This document shows positions 27,789-36,721 of a stretch of DNA of 64,000 nucleotides, piece by piece. The position numbers were made by a program, and so were the translations under genes. Source of the stretch: an uncultured Bacteroidales bacterium (GTDB lineage: Bacteria > Bacteroidota > Bacteroidia > Bacteroidales > UBA932). The first letter of the stretch is position 1, and each line of letters begins with the position of its first letter. The stretch covers positions 1-64,000 of the forward strand of contig CAKUSP010000003.1 of the NCBI GenBank assembly GCA_934680015.1, read 5' to 3'. A model generated the notes under the pieces. That model saw only the letters and a program-made list of their open reading frames with translations. It ran no database searches and had not been told where the DNA came from.

Positions 27789-30704
27789 CTAAAACAGTTT
27801 TTTATCTAAAGATGCATCCATATTTCCCAAAGAATCAAGCACTGAAGGGTATTTCCCATTAGTCTTTGTGGTACACTTCCGATAAAATTCCATCTGAGCA
27901 TCGCTACTATCATGCAAGAAAGAAAGATACTCAAGAGCTTTCTTTTCATCTCCACTTCGTCTGGCAGCGATAGCCATCAAAAGATATTCAGTGTCTGTAT
28001 CGATCAATTCCTCATATGGTTTGCCGACACCTAAAGAAGTAGGCCACTGAAGAGATTCATCAATCTTTCTGAAAGCGTCTTTATAATTACCTTTATCAAT
28101 AGCCTGAGCTGCAAGATGCAGTTTAATGTCTCTCCACATAATGTGACTTCCTGTTTGACCTTCGAAAGGGAGTATGCGCATAGTGTTGATAGTATTATTG
28201 GCCTTAACATACATACCCTTGGCAATAAGTAGTTTAAGATACGTGTCTCCTATATGGAAATTGTCCTTATGCCTGTGGTAGTACTTCTCCACCATCTTTA
28301 TGCCTTCGTCATATCTTCCATCTCTATACATCTTCAGTGCTAAATTCTGACGATAACGCCACTGCTCTGGGTCAAGGGAAACTGCCTTTTTCATGTCATC
28401 TTCCGAGCCTGTAAGAGATGCGCGATAAGCATAAAAAGGAGCGTAAGAAGAAGACGAGATGCTATCGATAAGGCTAACAGCATACTCACCATGTCCTAAG
28501 AAATTCTCAAGCATCGATAACATGTAGCGACATTCCCAACTTTTAGAATTATCAACTGCCCATTTTAACGGAGCCTCCGATTCTCTTCTGAAAGGGAAAA
28601 CAAGATCAAGTGACTTGCTGTCTATCCACTCAAGAGCCTTCGTGTCGTCTTTAAGCCAAGCGCTCCAAACCTGTACGAGAGCATTCTTTTCAGGGCATGC
28701 TGCCAATAACTTTTCTGCCTTGTCATTTAAGCCAATCTCGGAGTAAGCCGCAGCGTATTCCATATAAACCTGCCATCTAAGTTCCTCCTTGATGGATTCC
28801 GCGAGTTGAATTTCAGTGACTTCACCATTTAAAAGACGCTCTATCATAGGAAATGCAGATAGAGGATCAAGTTGCTGAATTCGGCCCATCAACTCTTTAG
28901 AAGGACTTATCTGATACATAAGTTCCAAAGCAGAAACATTATGGGCGTTACCCACTAAGGATTTTTTAGCATAATCCATGGCCAAATCCATCTCTTCTCG
29001 AGTAAAGTGAATTCGTGCCAATTGCATACAAGCAGCACTTCTAAGTTCAGATGTAATTGCGGCTATTTCAAAGCTGTCCATGGCATCGTATATCAGCCCT
29101 AACGAGCTGGCAGCACAGCCTCTGATATAATTGGCAGAAGGCTCATAAGCATCTATGGACAAAACCTTTCCAGCATAATCAAAAGCATCGCGATAGTCAC
29201 CCTTTCTTAGGCAAATCTGTGCCTTCATGACCAATGCTCCTATCAGTGAAGGATTCTCGGATAATGCAAGATCCACCTTTTCTTCAGCCGCTTTATAATA
29301 GCGCATTCCATAAAGATAACGCGCATGTTCGACAAGCCCTTCTGGGGAAGTTAACGAAAACTCACTATCGATAACATGAGGCCTTTGAATGGATTCATTA
29401 TCTAAAGACCAGATTCTTTTACCATCTAACAAAACTTCACTTGGCTTGCCTTGCACTTCAAGAACAATCGGATGGGCCGTTTTCAAATCCACCACATCCT
29501 CGCAAATAACTTTTCCAGAATCATCGTATACACTGATTTTTGCGACAGACTTACTCTTAAGTGGGAATATTCCTATTTTCTGTAAGCCATCCGACTCATC
29601 TATACTCACCACAGCATCAAGGGTCATATTATCGGCAGAACCTATCCCAGAGAAAGGAAGCCAATATTCATTCCATTCATCTGTTCCATAAGGAGAAAAC
29701 AGTGTCTGTTTGAAAGGAGTCTGAACACTATTTAAAAGATTCTGATTAAAAAGACGACCACTTTGAAGTTCAACATACTGAGGGCTCTTGTCAGTTAAAA
29801 TATCACGCCATATCTCCCCCTGACCGGATTGAGTCCAGCTAAAATATTTTCTACCTAGTTTTTCATCTCTAAGCGCATAGTGAAGCATTCCGAAGTCACC
29901 ATTAGACCAGTATGCTCCAAAAAAGCCCTTATGTGAGCCACCTGGGTGAAACGACTTGTCCACGCCGAAAGCCTGCTGAGAATACTTTGACAAATCGCGT
30001 CCCTGTTCATCTATAGGAAATGGGAAAGTCCGGCCCTCATGGTCTATAGTGTATGACCCAGGGTATATAATTTCAAGGTCATCAGATGCGGTTACCCCGG
30101 AATTGGCCCAAGTATAATAAGGCTGATATTCCCCTGACCTGTTATGCCAAAAAGAGCGAGTCCTTACCCATGCAGCATCCTTAGGAAGATTGATTTCGAT
30201 AGTCCAGTTAGTCCTCGTAAGCAATTCTAAAACACCTATATAACAGCTCACGCTTCCATCAGCTTTCTTCTCTGTGCTCCACTCAACTGGATGCGCACAA
30301 GACGGAGCATGCCCTATTATCCCATAATTAAATTCTATTCCACCACTCGTCCAAGGTCCGCGAAGTGAGATCTCTCTGAACTTGACTACATCATTATCAT
30401 AAAAAAGTTCCTTCCCCGTAGTCTTATCATAAACAGACCATATTTTCCCTCCGATTTCAGGCATTATCCTGACGCGAAGCCACTCGTTTTCGAGAACGAC
30501 CATCTTCCATGTCCTGTTTTCAGGCGTAAAAGAAAAAGTCTCAAACTTATGGTATGGATAAATGTTTCCCATTACTGGAACAGGATTAGGATCAGAAAAG
30601 CCATACGTCACATACACGGTATCCTTTACCGTGATAGTCTGCGAATATGCATTACTACAGAACAGACATATCGCTGAAAAAAGGACAATTACTCTACTCT
30701 TCAT
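27789..30704 (-). CDS. DUF5107 and TPR-repeat secreted protein, PUL-2
   Basis: A 971-residue exported protein (signal MKSRVIVLFSAICLFCSNAYS). The N-terminal half (about 35-330) is a DUF5107 domain, a beta-sandwich I believe to be related to aldose-epimerase/glycosidase folds (WLRVRIMPEIGGKIWSVYDK, PWTSGGIEFNYGIIGH). Residues about 450-960 are helical TPR-type repeats (ALVMKAQICLRKGDYRDAFDYA and others). DUF5107 proteins are frequent in Bacteroidetes and their activity is not known to me. As the last gene of the operon, overlapping the DOMON gene by 1 nt (TAATG), it probably acts on, or senses, the imported oligosaccharide in the periplasm. Confidence 0.78.
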   Translation of the reverse strand: MKSRVIVLFSAICLFCSNAYSQTITVKDTVYVTYGFSDPNPVPVMGNIYPYHKFETFSFTPENRTWKMVVLENEWLRVRIMPEIGGKIWSVYDKTTGKELFYDNDVVKFREISLRGPWTSGGIEFNYGIIGHAPSCAHPVEWSTEKKADGSVSCYIGVLELLTRTNWTIEINLPKDAAWVRTRSFWHNRSGEYQPYYTWANSGVTASDDLEIIYPGSYTIDHEGRTFPFPIDEQGRDLSKYSQQAFGVDKSFHPGGSHKGFFGAYWSNGDFGMLHYALRDEKLGRKYFSWTQSGQGEIWRDILTDKSPQYVELQSGRLFNQNLLNSVQTPFKQTLFSPYGTDEWNEYWLPFSGIGSADNMTLDAVVSIDESDGLQKIGIFPLKSKSVAKISVYDDSGKVICEDVVDLKTAHPIVLEVQGKPSEVLLDGKRIWSLDNESIQRPHVIDSEFSLTSPEGLVEHARYLYGMRYYKAAEEKVDLALSENPSLIGALVMKAQICLRKGDYRDAFDYAGKVLSIDAYEPSANYIRGCAASSLGLIYDAMDSFEIAAITSELRSAACMQLARIHFTREEMDLAMDYAKKSLVGNAHNVSALELMYQISPSKELMGRIQQLDPLSAFPMIERLLNGEVTEIQLAESIKEELRWQVYMEYAAAYSEIGLNDKAEKLLAACPEKNALVQVWSAWLKDDTKALEWIDSKSLDLVFPFRRESEAPLKWAVDNSKSWECRYMLSMLENFLGHGEYAVSLIDSISSSSYAPFYAYRASLTGSEDDMKKAVSLDPEQWRYRQNLALKMYRDGRYDEGIKMVEKYYHRHKDNFHIGDTYLKLLIAKGMYVKANNTINTMRILPFEGQTGSHIMWRDIKLHLAAQAIDKGNYKDAFRKIDESLQWPTSLGVGKPYEELIDTDTEYLLMAIAARRSGDEKKALEYLSFLHDSSDAQMEFYRKCTTKTNGKYPSVLDSLGNMDASLDKKLF

Positions 30705-31345
30705 TATTTATTTTCAATTATTTTTGCTTTAAACAACATATCGGGCTTATGAAAATCTGGCGATTTATCATCACTGCTTACCGCTGAATACCAATTAACA
30801 GTTAAATCTGGGCGATAATCGGCACGGAACACACCCATGTAAAAACCATCTCCAAGATTTAGCCCTAACTCTTTAAGTTCATCCAAACCTATTTTACCGG
30901 CGATAACATATCCAGCTTCAGTCAATTTCCCTACAAGATTCATGGAAGAAAAATCCCATCCGTAATCCAAATGGCGATAATACAGCCCTTTATAATCTAG
31001 TACCCGGCCTAATGGATCAATTTCAGCGACATAATACTCATCCATAGAAGAAACTGGACTGAAAAAGATTTCCACCCTGTCTTCCACCTCCACATCAGAC
31101 TCCCCCGTAAATTCCGGAACCGTTGTAATGGTAGAATCCCTAACTTCGTAATAAAAATAAAGGTTGGACTTATCTGCAAAACAACGAAAAGCCGTATCAT
31201 CTTCAAGAGAATCCCATGGAGCATGGAGTCCATCTATAGAAGCCGATGTCCCTATCACAAAACCCTCGTTTGCAGAGTTTCGACACGAAATGGTACATAA
31301 TGCCAAAGCACATGCCCAAGCAATAGACCACCTATTCATTTTCAT
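30704..31345 (-). CDS. Small DOMON/CBM9-like lipoprotein, PUL-2
   Basis: A 213-residue lipoprotein (lipobox TISC) with one DOMON/CBM9-like beta-sandwich (about 32-210): DGLHAPWDSLEDDTAFRCFADKSNLYFYYEVRD, VEDRVEIFFSP, YYVAEIDPLGRVLDYKG, GFYMGVFRADY. It likely binds a sugar or heme-like ligand at the surface; no catalytic motif is seen. The start at 31345 lies 14 nt inside the DUF4838 gene, and a second ATG at 31339 is equally possible; a start at 31366 would add a polar leader before the signal. Its domain is related to the C-terminal domain of the larger DOMON lipoprotein of the same operon. Confidence 0.75.
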   Translation of the reverse strand: MKMNRWSIAWACALALCTISCRNSANEGFVIGTSASIDGLHAPWDSLEDDTAFRCFADKSNLYFYYEVRDSTITTVPEFTGESDVEVEDRVEIFFSPVSSMDEYYVAEIDPLGRVLDYKGLYYRHLDYGWDFSSMNLVGKLTEAGYVIAGKIGLDELKELGLNLGDGFYMGVFRADYRPDLTVNWYSAVSSDDKSPDFHKPDMLFKAKIIENK

Positions 31346-32462
31346 AATTATAAAGTCCTTGGGCATAATCTACAAGAAAATCTGGAAAACCGAACTTTTG
31401 AACATACGAAGGTCCCACAAAAGCCGCATAGCATGTAATATTTCTTATACCATAAGACGCATAAGTCTTAAGGTCACTTAAGAAAATTTCATTACTCCAC
31501 GGCACCTGCACGAGATTATTCTGATTCCATCCGCTGAACAAAGAGTCATCCATCCAGTACTCAAGCACTTGGGCCGTTTCTACTGGAAAGACTTCCAAAT
31601 TCTCTTTCAAAGCACGCAAATAATCGGCATGCGTAAGTTCTGCACTTCCTTTTGCCCATGTATTGGCCAATGGCTCCGTCCAAGAACGATAGAATGGTGC
31701 AAACTCGAAAAAGATGCCTTCCTTCGGCTTAATAGTTTTAGGCGGATTAAGCGTATTATGATAGCATAAGTGAGCCACCATACCATTCGGGTTCAACTCG
31801 CGAACTGCCTCAATTATGACATTTTCATAAATCAAGGCCTGATCGGAAGCATTTAAATCTTTACACTTGTCACAATGACAGATATCTCCCCCATCGTCAA
31901 GCCAAAAGTAATACCTATCATTAGTAGGCGTATAATTTCGGGCAATCTCCTTAGCTTTTATCCTCACGACATCCAAAGCATCTTGATTAGAAGGACATCC
32001 ATTAGCGTCATTGGTTCTTTTGCCATTTTTATCCATTCTAAAATACTCTGGGTGAGTTTCAAACATTTCTCGTGGCAAAAGAAAAGACATCATGTGTTCT
32101 TCAAATTCAAGGTCTATTCCAGCATCTTCGCATTTTTTTGCGAAATTCTTCCAGTTTTGCGTAGTGCGATCCGCATTGTAAACACTGAAAGTATTCAGAC
32201 CATTCTCTCTTGCGATTTTAATATAATCTATCACAGAAGGATTAGAGACTTCAGACCAACCAAGCACAAGCCCTCGCATCTTAAACCATTTTTCCGGTTC
32301 TTCTGGCTTATCTGGCTCATCCGGCTTTTGGGGATCTTTCCCTCCGATATGCTCCCACCCGTCTATCGCATTATTTTTATCGTCCTGTGGATCGCAGGAC
32401 GATAAAAATGAAACATATACTGAAAGCACTAATGATAATACTAATATCCTATTTATTCTCAT
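31332..32462 (-). CDS. DUF4838-type lipoprotein B, PUL-2
   Basis: A 376-residue lipoprotein (Cys23) with a Pro/Glu-rich tether (about 42-58) and a DUF4838-type barrel. Motifs shared with its tandem neighbour: HPEYFRMDKNGKR, GCPSNQDAL, WLDDGGDICHCDKCKD (188-203), HLCYHNT, VLEYWMDDSLFSGW and DLKTYASYGIRNIT. This family resembles the alpha-glucuronidase/hexosaminidase (GH67/GH20) TIM-barrel class, so a glycoside hydrolase activity is plausible but undemonstrated. The invariant Asp/Cys/His cluster could be catalytic or metal-binding. It follows its paralogue by 14 nt. Confidence 0.75.
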   Translation of the reverse strand: MRINRILVLSLVLSVYVSFLSSCDPQDDKNNAIDGWEHIGGKDPQKPDEPDKPEEPEKWFKMRGLVLGWSEVSNPSVIDYIKIARENGLNTFSVYNADRTTQNWKNFAKKCEDAGIDLEFEEHMMSFLLPREMFETHPEYFRMDKNGKRTNDANGCPSNQDALDVVRIKAKEIARNYTPTNDRYYFWLDDGGDICHCDKCKDLNASDQALIYENVIIEAVRELNPNGMVAHLCYHNTLNPPKTIKPKEGIFFEFAPFYRSWTEPLANTWAKGSAELTHADYLRALKENLEVFPVETAQVLEYWMDDSLFSGWNQNNLVQVPWSNEIFLSDLKTYASYGIRNITCYAAFVGPSYVQKFGFPDFLVDYAQGLYNYENE

Positions 32463-32476
32463 AGATATACTATGTT

Positions 32477-33526
32477 CTATTTAGACTTTCTCCTATAATT
32501 TAAAAGACCCTGGCCATAATCATCGACAAATGATATATCCTTAAATGTTTTAACATAATAGTCATCTACATATATGGCATATCCAGTGATATTTCTAATG
32601 CCATAAGAGGCATAAGTGTCAAGATCTGAAAGGAAGACCTCCTTGTTCCAAGGAACTATCTTCTGAGGTTTCTGCCATCCGCTATACAAAGAATCATCCA
32701 TCCAATACTCAAGCACCTGGGCAGTTTCGGCCGGGAAAACCTTTAGATTATCTTCTAGCATGTCAAGATAGTCTCCGTGAGTCCATACCTGTCCGTCTCT
32801 GATTGCATTTCTATCAGTAAGTGGTTTGTCCCAACGACGGAAAAAAGGAGCCCATTCAAGGAAAATATCAGGATGCGGTTTGACGCAAGATGGAGCAGGA
32901 GTAGAATTATGGTACGCCAGATGAGCAAGTTTTGCCTGCGGATCGACCTTCTTTAGAGCCTCAATTATATGATTTTCAAAGATTAGTCCTTGATCTGCCA
33001 CATTGTAGTTCTTACATTTCTCACAGTGGCACACATCTCCACCATCAAAAAGCCAAGTATAATACTTGTGATTTGTAGGCTTATGTATGCGCGCAAATTC
33101 CGGAACATTAGACATTATCACCTTCAAAGCCTCCTCGTTTGAAGGGCAGCCATTTCCATCTGGCTGTCTGTTCCCATTCTCATCCATTCTAAAATACTCA
33201 GGGTGAGTGGCGAACAATTCTCGTGGAAGAAGCCAAGTCATGGCATGCTCCTCATACTCGAAATCCAGCCCGGCGTCAATACATTTCTGCTTAAATTCGT
33301 AGTATTCCGGACTATCATAAGGATGACCGCATACACTTATGGTATTCAGGCCATTCTTTTTCATCAAGTCTATCCAATCTATAACCTCGGGATTCTTTAT
33401 ATCATCCCAGCAAAGTATAACTCCGCGGAGTTTAAAAAAAGGTTCATCACCTCCCCTGCCTGCACAAGAGGCAAGCAGAAGAGCCGATGAAATTAAAATG
33501 ATAAACGATTTAATTCTATTCAACAT
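32477..33526 (-). CDS. DUF4838-type lipoprotein A, PUL-2
   Basis: A 349-residue lipoprotein (lipobox LASC, Cys21), paralogue of the next gene but without its Pro/Glu tether. Motifs: HPEYFRMDENGNR (108-120), GCPSNEEAL, WLFDGGDVCHCEKCKN (158-173), HLAYHNS (202-208), LEWAPFFRRW and VLEYWMDDSLYSGW (271-284). The conserved acids (D161, D164, E224, E273, D277/278) are candidates for catalysis in a TIM barrel. The gene overlaps the DOMON lipoprotein gene upstream by 11 nt. The adjacent duplicates probably attack different linkages or chain positions. Confidence 0.75.
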   Translation of the reverse strand: MLNRIKSFIILISSALLLASCAGRGGDEPFFKLRGVILCWDDIKNPEVIDWIDLMKKNGLNTISVCGHPYDSPEYYEFKQKCIDAGLDFEYEEHAMTWLLPRELFATHPEYFRMDENGNRQPDGNGCPSNEEALKVIMSNVPEFARIHKPTNHKYYTWLFDGGDVCHCEKCKNYNVADQGLIFENHIIEALKKVDPQAKLAHLAYHNSTPAPSCVKPHPDIFLEWAPFFRRWDKPLTDRNAIRDGQVWTHGDYLDMLEDNLKVFPAETAQVLEYWMDDSLYSGWQKPQKIVPWNKEVFLSDLDTYASYGIRNITGYAIYVDDYYVKTFKDISFVDDYGQGLLNYRRKSK

Positions 33527-34988
33527 AATTAGGAAGTATTACGGTTGCCATATCTACCTGCACCCTTGAAGTAGCATCTTTCATATCAGTAGCCGTACCC
33601 TGAGGCATTAAACCCAAGCAAGACCAATTCGTACTTGAATTCATGATCTTCAATGCAAAGCGAGCCTTGTTGGTCTTCATGTTAAAGAAGTTCCTTTGGA
33701 ATTGGATTTCAGTACGACCCAATCCATCTTCAAATTTTGTCTGTCCGAAGATTACACTTCCGTCATACTCTCCAGACCTATTTTTCAAGCCAGAGAAAAC
33801 GCCTTCGCCATCTACGCCTATATACTGATAAGCACCACCCCAAGAATAAAAATCGTTGAATGCATAATCTCCTGCATGGAATCCAAGTTCAATATACCAT
33901 TCAAGGCCCATCTGTTCAGCAGAGTATGGAGGATATGCAGTATCGTTGTCCACAGCAGCAACTATAGCACCAGTCTTAGGATCACCATCTGCATCGATAT
34001 AAATATCAAGAGGAAGTCCATTACCATCTGCAAGAGATGTCGGAGTAATTAACTCGCCGAGATGGAACGCCTTAATGCTTGACGGATCCACAAATTCATA
34101 GTACATGTAAACATACTTTTCATTAGCACAAAGCTTCATGGTCTTTACCATTGGATAAAGGGTATTACCTTCTGGAAGGGTGTATGTAACCACATTAGGG
34201 TCATTCCAATCATCATAAGTACCATCTATAGTAATATTAACAGAGAACGGATATGTAAGGTTAATCTCTGCTACGGTACGTTTACCCAAAACCGCATTTT
34301 CAGCGGATTCGATTGAGACCTTATGAACATAAGTGCCGATCTCTACATTCTCCGGGATAGTGATTTCTGCCACAGCAGAAGCCTCAGTTTCGCCTGCAGG
34401 TATAGTAACCTCACTCGGTTCTACAGTCACAGGGTACTTATTATCTGTTGCAGGGACAAGTTTCACCTTCACATCCGCAGTAGTGGCCTTAGTAATCGAA
34501 ACTGTCAGATTGGCCTTCTTATTCGATGCGAAAGCAGCATCGGCTACAAGATTAACCTCTGGCTTAAATATATAAGTAAGATTAATGTATGCCACCGCGT
34601 TTTCTGCTATTTCAGCACCATCAACAGATGCGATTTTAATAGCAGCCTGATACTCACCAGACTCTATACCAAGCACATCTGCCTCAACCTCAACGCTCGC
34701 TTCTGTCTTTCCAGCAGAAATCACGACATTTTTCGAATAGTCTGCAGGAATCTCTATTTTTCCTGATTGCACAGCGGCTTTTGCCAATGTTACTTTAACA
34801 TCGGTAGTAAGAGCCTTTGATAGGGTCAATTTGAGATTGGCCTTATTATCTTGAGAAAAATTCTCATCCGCAGAAATTGATACAACTGCTTTTTCAATCT
34901 CTTCTTGTTTTTGTGGTTCCTTTTCACATGAAGCAAAAAGAAGTCCTGTTGTCAGTAATACTGCTACTGAATAAAAAAATCTTTTCAT
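33516..34988 (-). CDS. Surface glycan-binding lipoprotein with Ig-like and DOMON domains, PUL-2
   Basis: A 490-residue lipoprotein (Cys21). Two repeated Ig/Calx-beta-like sandwiches (about 35-140 and 145-247; compare NKANLKLTLSKALTTDVKVTL with NKKANLTVSITKATTADVKVKL) act as a stalk. The C-terminal DOMON/CBM9-like domain (250-490) begins NITIDGTYDDWNDPN and has LPLDIYIDADGDPKTGA, a possible calcium loop. Its position right after SusD marks it as the SusE/F-type binding protein. No catalytic residues are recognised. Confidence 0.83.
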   Translation of the reverse strand: MKRFFYSVAVLLTTGLLFASCEKEPQKQEEIEKAVVSISADENFSQDNKANLKLTLSKALTTDVKVTLAKAAVQSGKIEIPADYSKNVVISAGKTEASVEVEADVLGIESGEYQAAIKIASVDGAEIAENAVAYINLTYIFKPEVNLVADAAFASNKKANLTVSITKATTADVKVKLVPATDNKYPVTVEPSEVTIPAGETEASAVAEITIPENVEIGTYVHKVSIESAENAVLGKRTVAEINLTYPFSVNITIDGTYDDWNDPNVVTYTLPEGNTLYPMVKTMKLCANEKYVYMYYEFVDPSSIKAFHLGELITPTSLADGNGLPLDIYIDADGDPKTGAIVAAVDNDTAYPPYSAEQMGLEWYIELGFHAGDYAFNDFYSWGGAYQYIGVDGEGVFSGLKNRSGEYDGSVIFGQTKFEDGLGRTEIQFQRNFFNMKTNKARFALKIMNSSTNWSCLGLMPQGTATDMKDATSRVQVDMATVILPNYVE

Positions 34989-35021
34989 GACAAAAAAATT
35001 GGTTATTAACTAAATAAATTA

Positions 35022-36710
35022 TTACCATCCTGGATTTTGTTCCAAAGCCCTGTTTTTGTCGATTTCGGATTGTGGGATAGGGAACAAATAGTGCTTTTCT
35101 GGATTAAATACTCTGTTTTGGAATATATGATAAGTTATTTTACCATCTCCATCCACCATTACTCGGTGCACAGCCTTATTATCCACTTCTTCTGCTATCA
35201 TCCATCTACGAACATCCCAGAAACGCTGATTCTCAAAACAAAGTTCCATTCTTCTTTCGCTTCTTACCTTTTGTCTAAGCTGCTCCTGGCTTAAGCCTTT
35301 AGGGATTTCAACCGTGCATTTTGCACGACGACGAACCGTATTGATCAATTCAGTGGCTGTATTTAAAGAAGATCCACCCACTTCAATCAATGCCTCCGCG
35401 TAATTCAGGTAAAGTTCTGCTGTACGCATAATCGCAAATCTTCTATAGGTCCAACTTGCGTGAGTCACCAAATTGTGATTCTCGTCCAAGTATTTACGAG
35501 TAAAGTAATTGGTACGGATAATACTACCTATATTAATGTTGTCCTTACCATTTGTGGAAATATCGATTTTTCTTCCTTGAAGCATAGCTCCATTATAGAG
35601 GATACAACTATAAAAACGGTCGTCGCGTCCATTCCATGGATGAAGCGGATCATAATCAGTGGCTTTAGGATTGATTATCTGAGTATTATCTGCATTATAA
35701 CCAAGAACCGGTATTTCTCCCGTACTCTTCATCTCGAAATCATCCACAATCTCCTGAAGAGGTCCATCCACATTATAGGCGTTGTATCCAAGCGGCATAG
35801 CATATACATCCCACCAATAGCACTCATAGTGCTCTGAATTCTTCGCCCAGATAACCTCTGGCTGAATGGCAGACTTGTTAAATAGATCAGAATAAGAATT
35901 GGCAAGAATATGACCATTATTCTCCGCCATTCTCAACGCCTCGCGACAAGCTTCCGCTGCATCTTCCCATCGTGCCAGGTCATTATCCCTATTCCAATAT
36001 TTACTTGCCCAATAAAGCTTTACCTGCGATTTTATCACAGTGGCGACAAGAGATGTAAAACGTCCGAAGTTGGCATCGTCATGCTTTGCAGGAAGATGCT
36101 TTATGGCTTCATCCATGTCAGATAGAATCTGCTCCACCATTTCAGATGCATCTGCTCTTTTAATTCCTTTCAAAGACTCTACATTACCAGGATCAAGAAC
36201 AGTATTGATAATCGGCACTCCACCCCATTGTTTAAACAACAAGAAATAAAAATAACCCCGAAGCCCGTAAGCCTCTCCAAGTAGCCTTTCCTTACGATTG
36301 CTCTCTCCTCCTGTACTCAAATCCTCAGGTATACGGTCATAGTTTTTTATGAACATATTACATCTACGAATACATCCGTAGAAATCGCTCCAGTTCCTTT
36401 CCAATGGCATCTGAGTAGGGTTCCAACTTCCCAAGTTAATATCAAACGGACATGCCGGATATCCTGATGCCTGTTGAAAGCCTATTTCATCCGTTGCTCC
36501 ACCTAACTTGTAACGGCCAGAAAGGTCCTCTGTGTTCATCTGAAAATCAGGAATATAAACATACGCATTATCAAGATATCCTTCCGCTGTCTCGATTTTT
36601 GAGAACAATTCCTCTTCGGTCATATTATCTCCTGGAGCTCTGTCCAAAAAATCGCACGCAGACACTCCTAAAATGCCCAAAAGACAAACTATATTAAATG
36701 TTTTTTTCAT
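35022..36710 (-). CDS. SusD-like surface glycan-binding lipoprotein, PUL-2
   Basis: A 562-residue RagB/SusD protein with lipobox GVSAC and NMTEEELFSKIETAEGYLDNAYVYIP. Family hallmarks: GEAYGLRGYFYFLLFKQWGGVPII, RTAELYLNYAEALIEVGG, LRQKVRSERRMELCFENQRFWDVRRW and the C-terminal HYLFPIPQSEIDKNRALEQNPGW. It follows SusC by 11 nt and forms the lid of that transporter. Confidence 0.95.
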   Translation of the reverse strand: MKKTFNIVCLLGILGVSACDFLDRAPGDNMTEEELFSKIETAEGYLDNAYVYIPDFQMNTEDLSGRYKLGGATDEIGFQQASGYPACPFDINLGSWNPTQMPLERNWSDFYGCIRRCNMFIKNYDRIPEDLSTGGESNRKERLLGEAYGLRGYFYFLLFKQWGGVPIINTVLDPGNVESLKGIKRADASEMVEQILSDMDEAIKHLPAKHDDANFGRFTSLVATVIKSQVKLYWASKYWNRDNDLARWEDAAEACREALRMAENNGHILANSYSDLFNKSAIQPEVIWAKNSEHYECYWWDVYAMPLGYNAYNVDGPLQEIVDDFEMKSTGEIPVLGYNADNTQIINPKATDYDPLHPWNGRDDRFYSCILYNGAMLQGRKIDISTNGKDNINIGSIIRTNYFTRKYLDENHNLVTHASWTYRRFAIMRTAELYLNYAEALIEVGGSSLNTATELINTVRRRAKCTVEIPKGLSQEQLRQKVRSERRMELCFENQRFWDVRRWMIAEEVDNKAVHRVMVDGDGKITYHIFQNRVFNPEKHYLFPIPQSEIDKNRALEQNPGW

Positions 36711-36721
36711 TTCGCCTAAAA

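Noticed and set aside
34323..34766. 147-codon open frame on the plus strand over the Ig-like lipoprotein
   Set aside because: Antisense shadow of a gene with clear repeats and a lipobox; no domain or promoter of its own.
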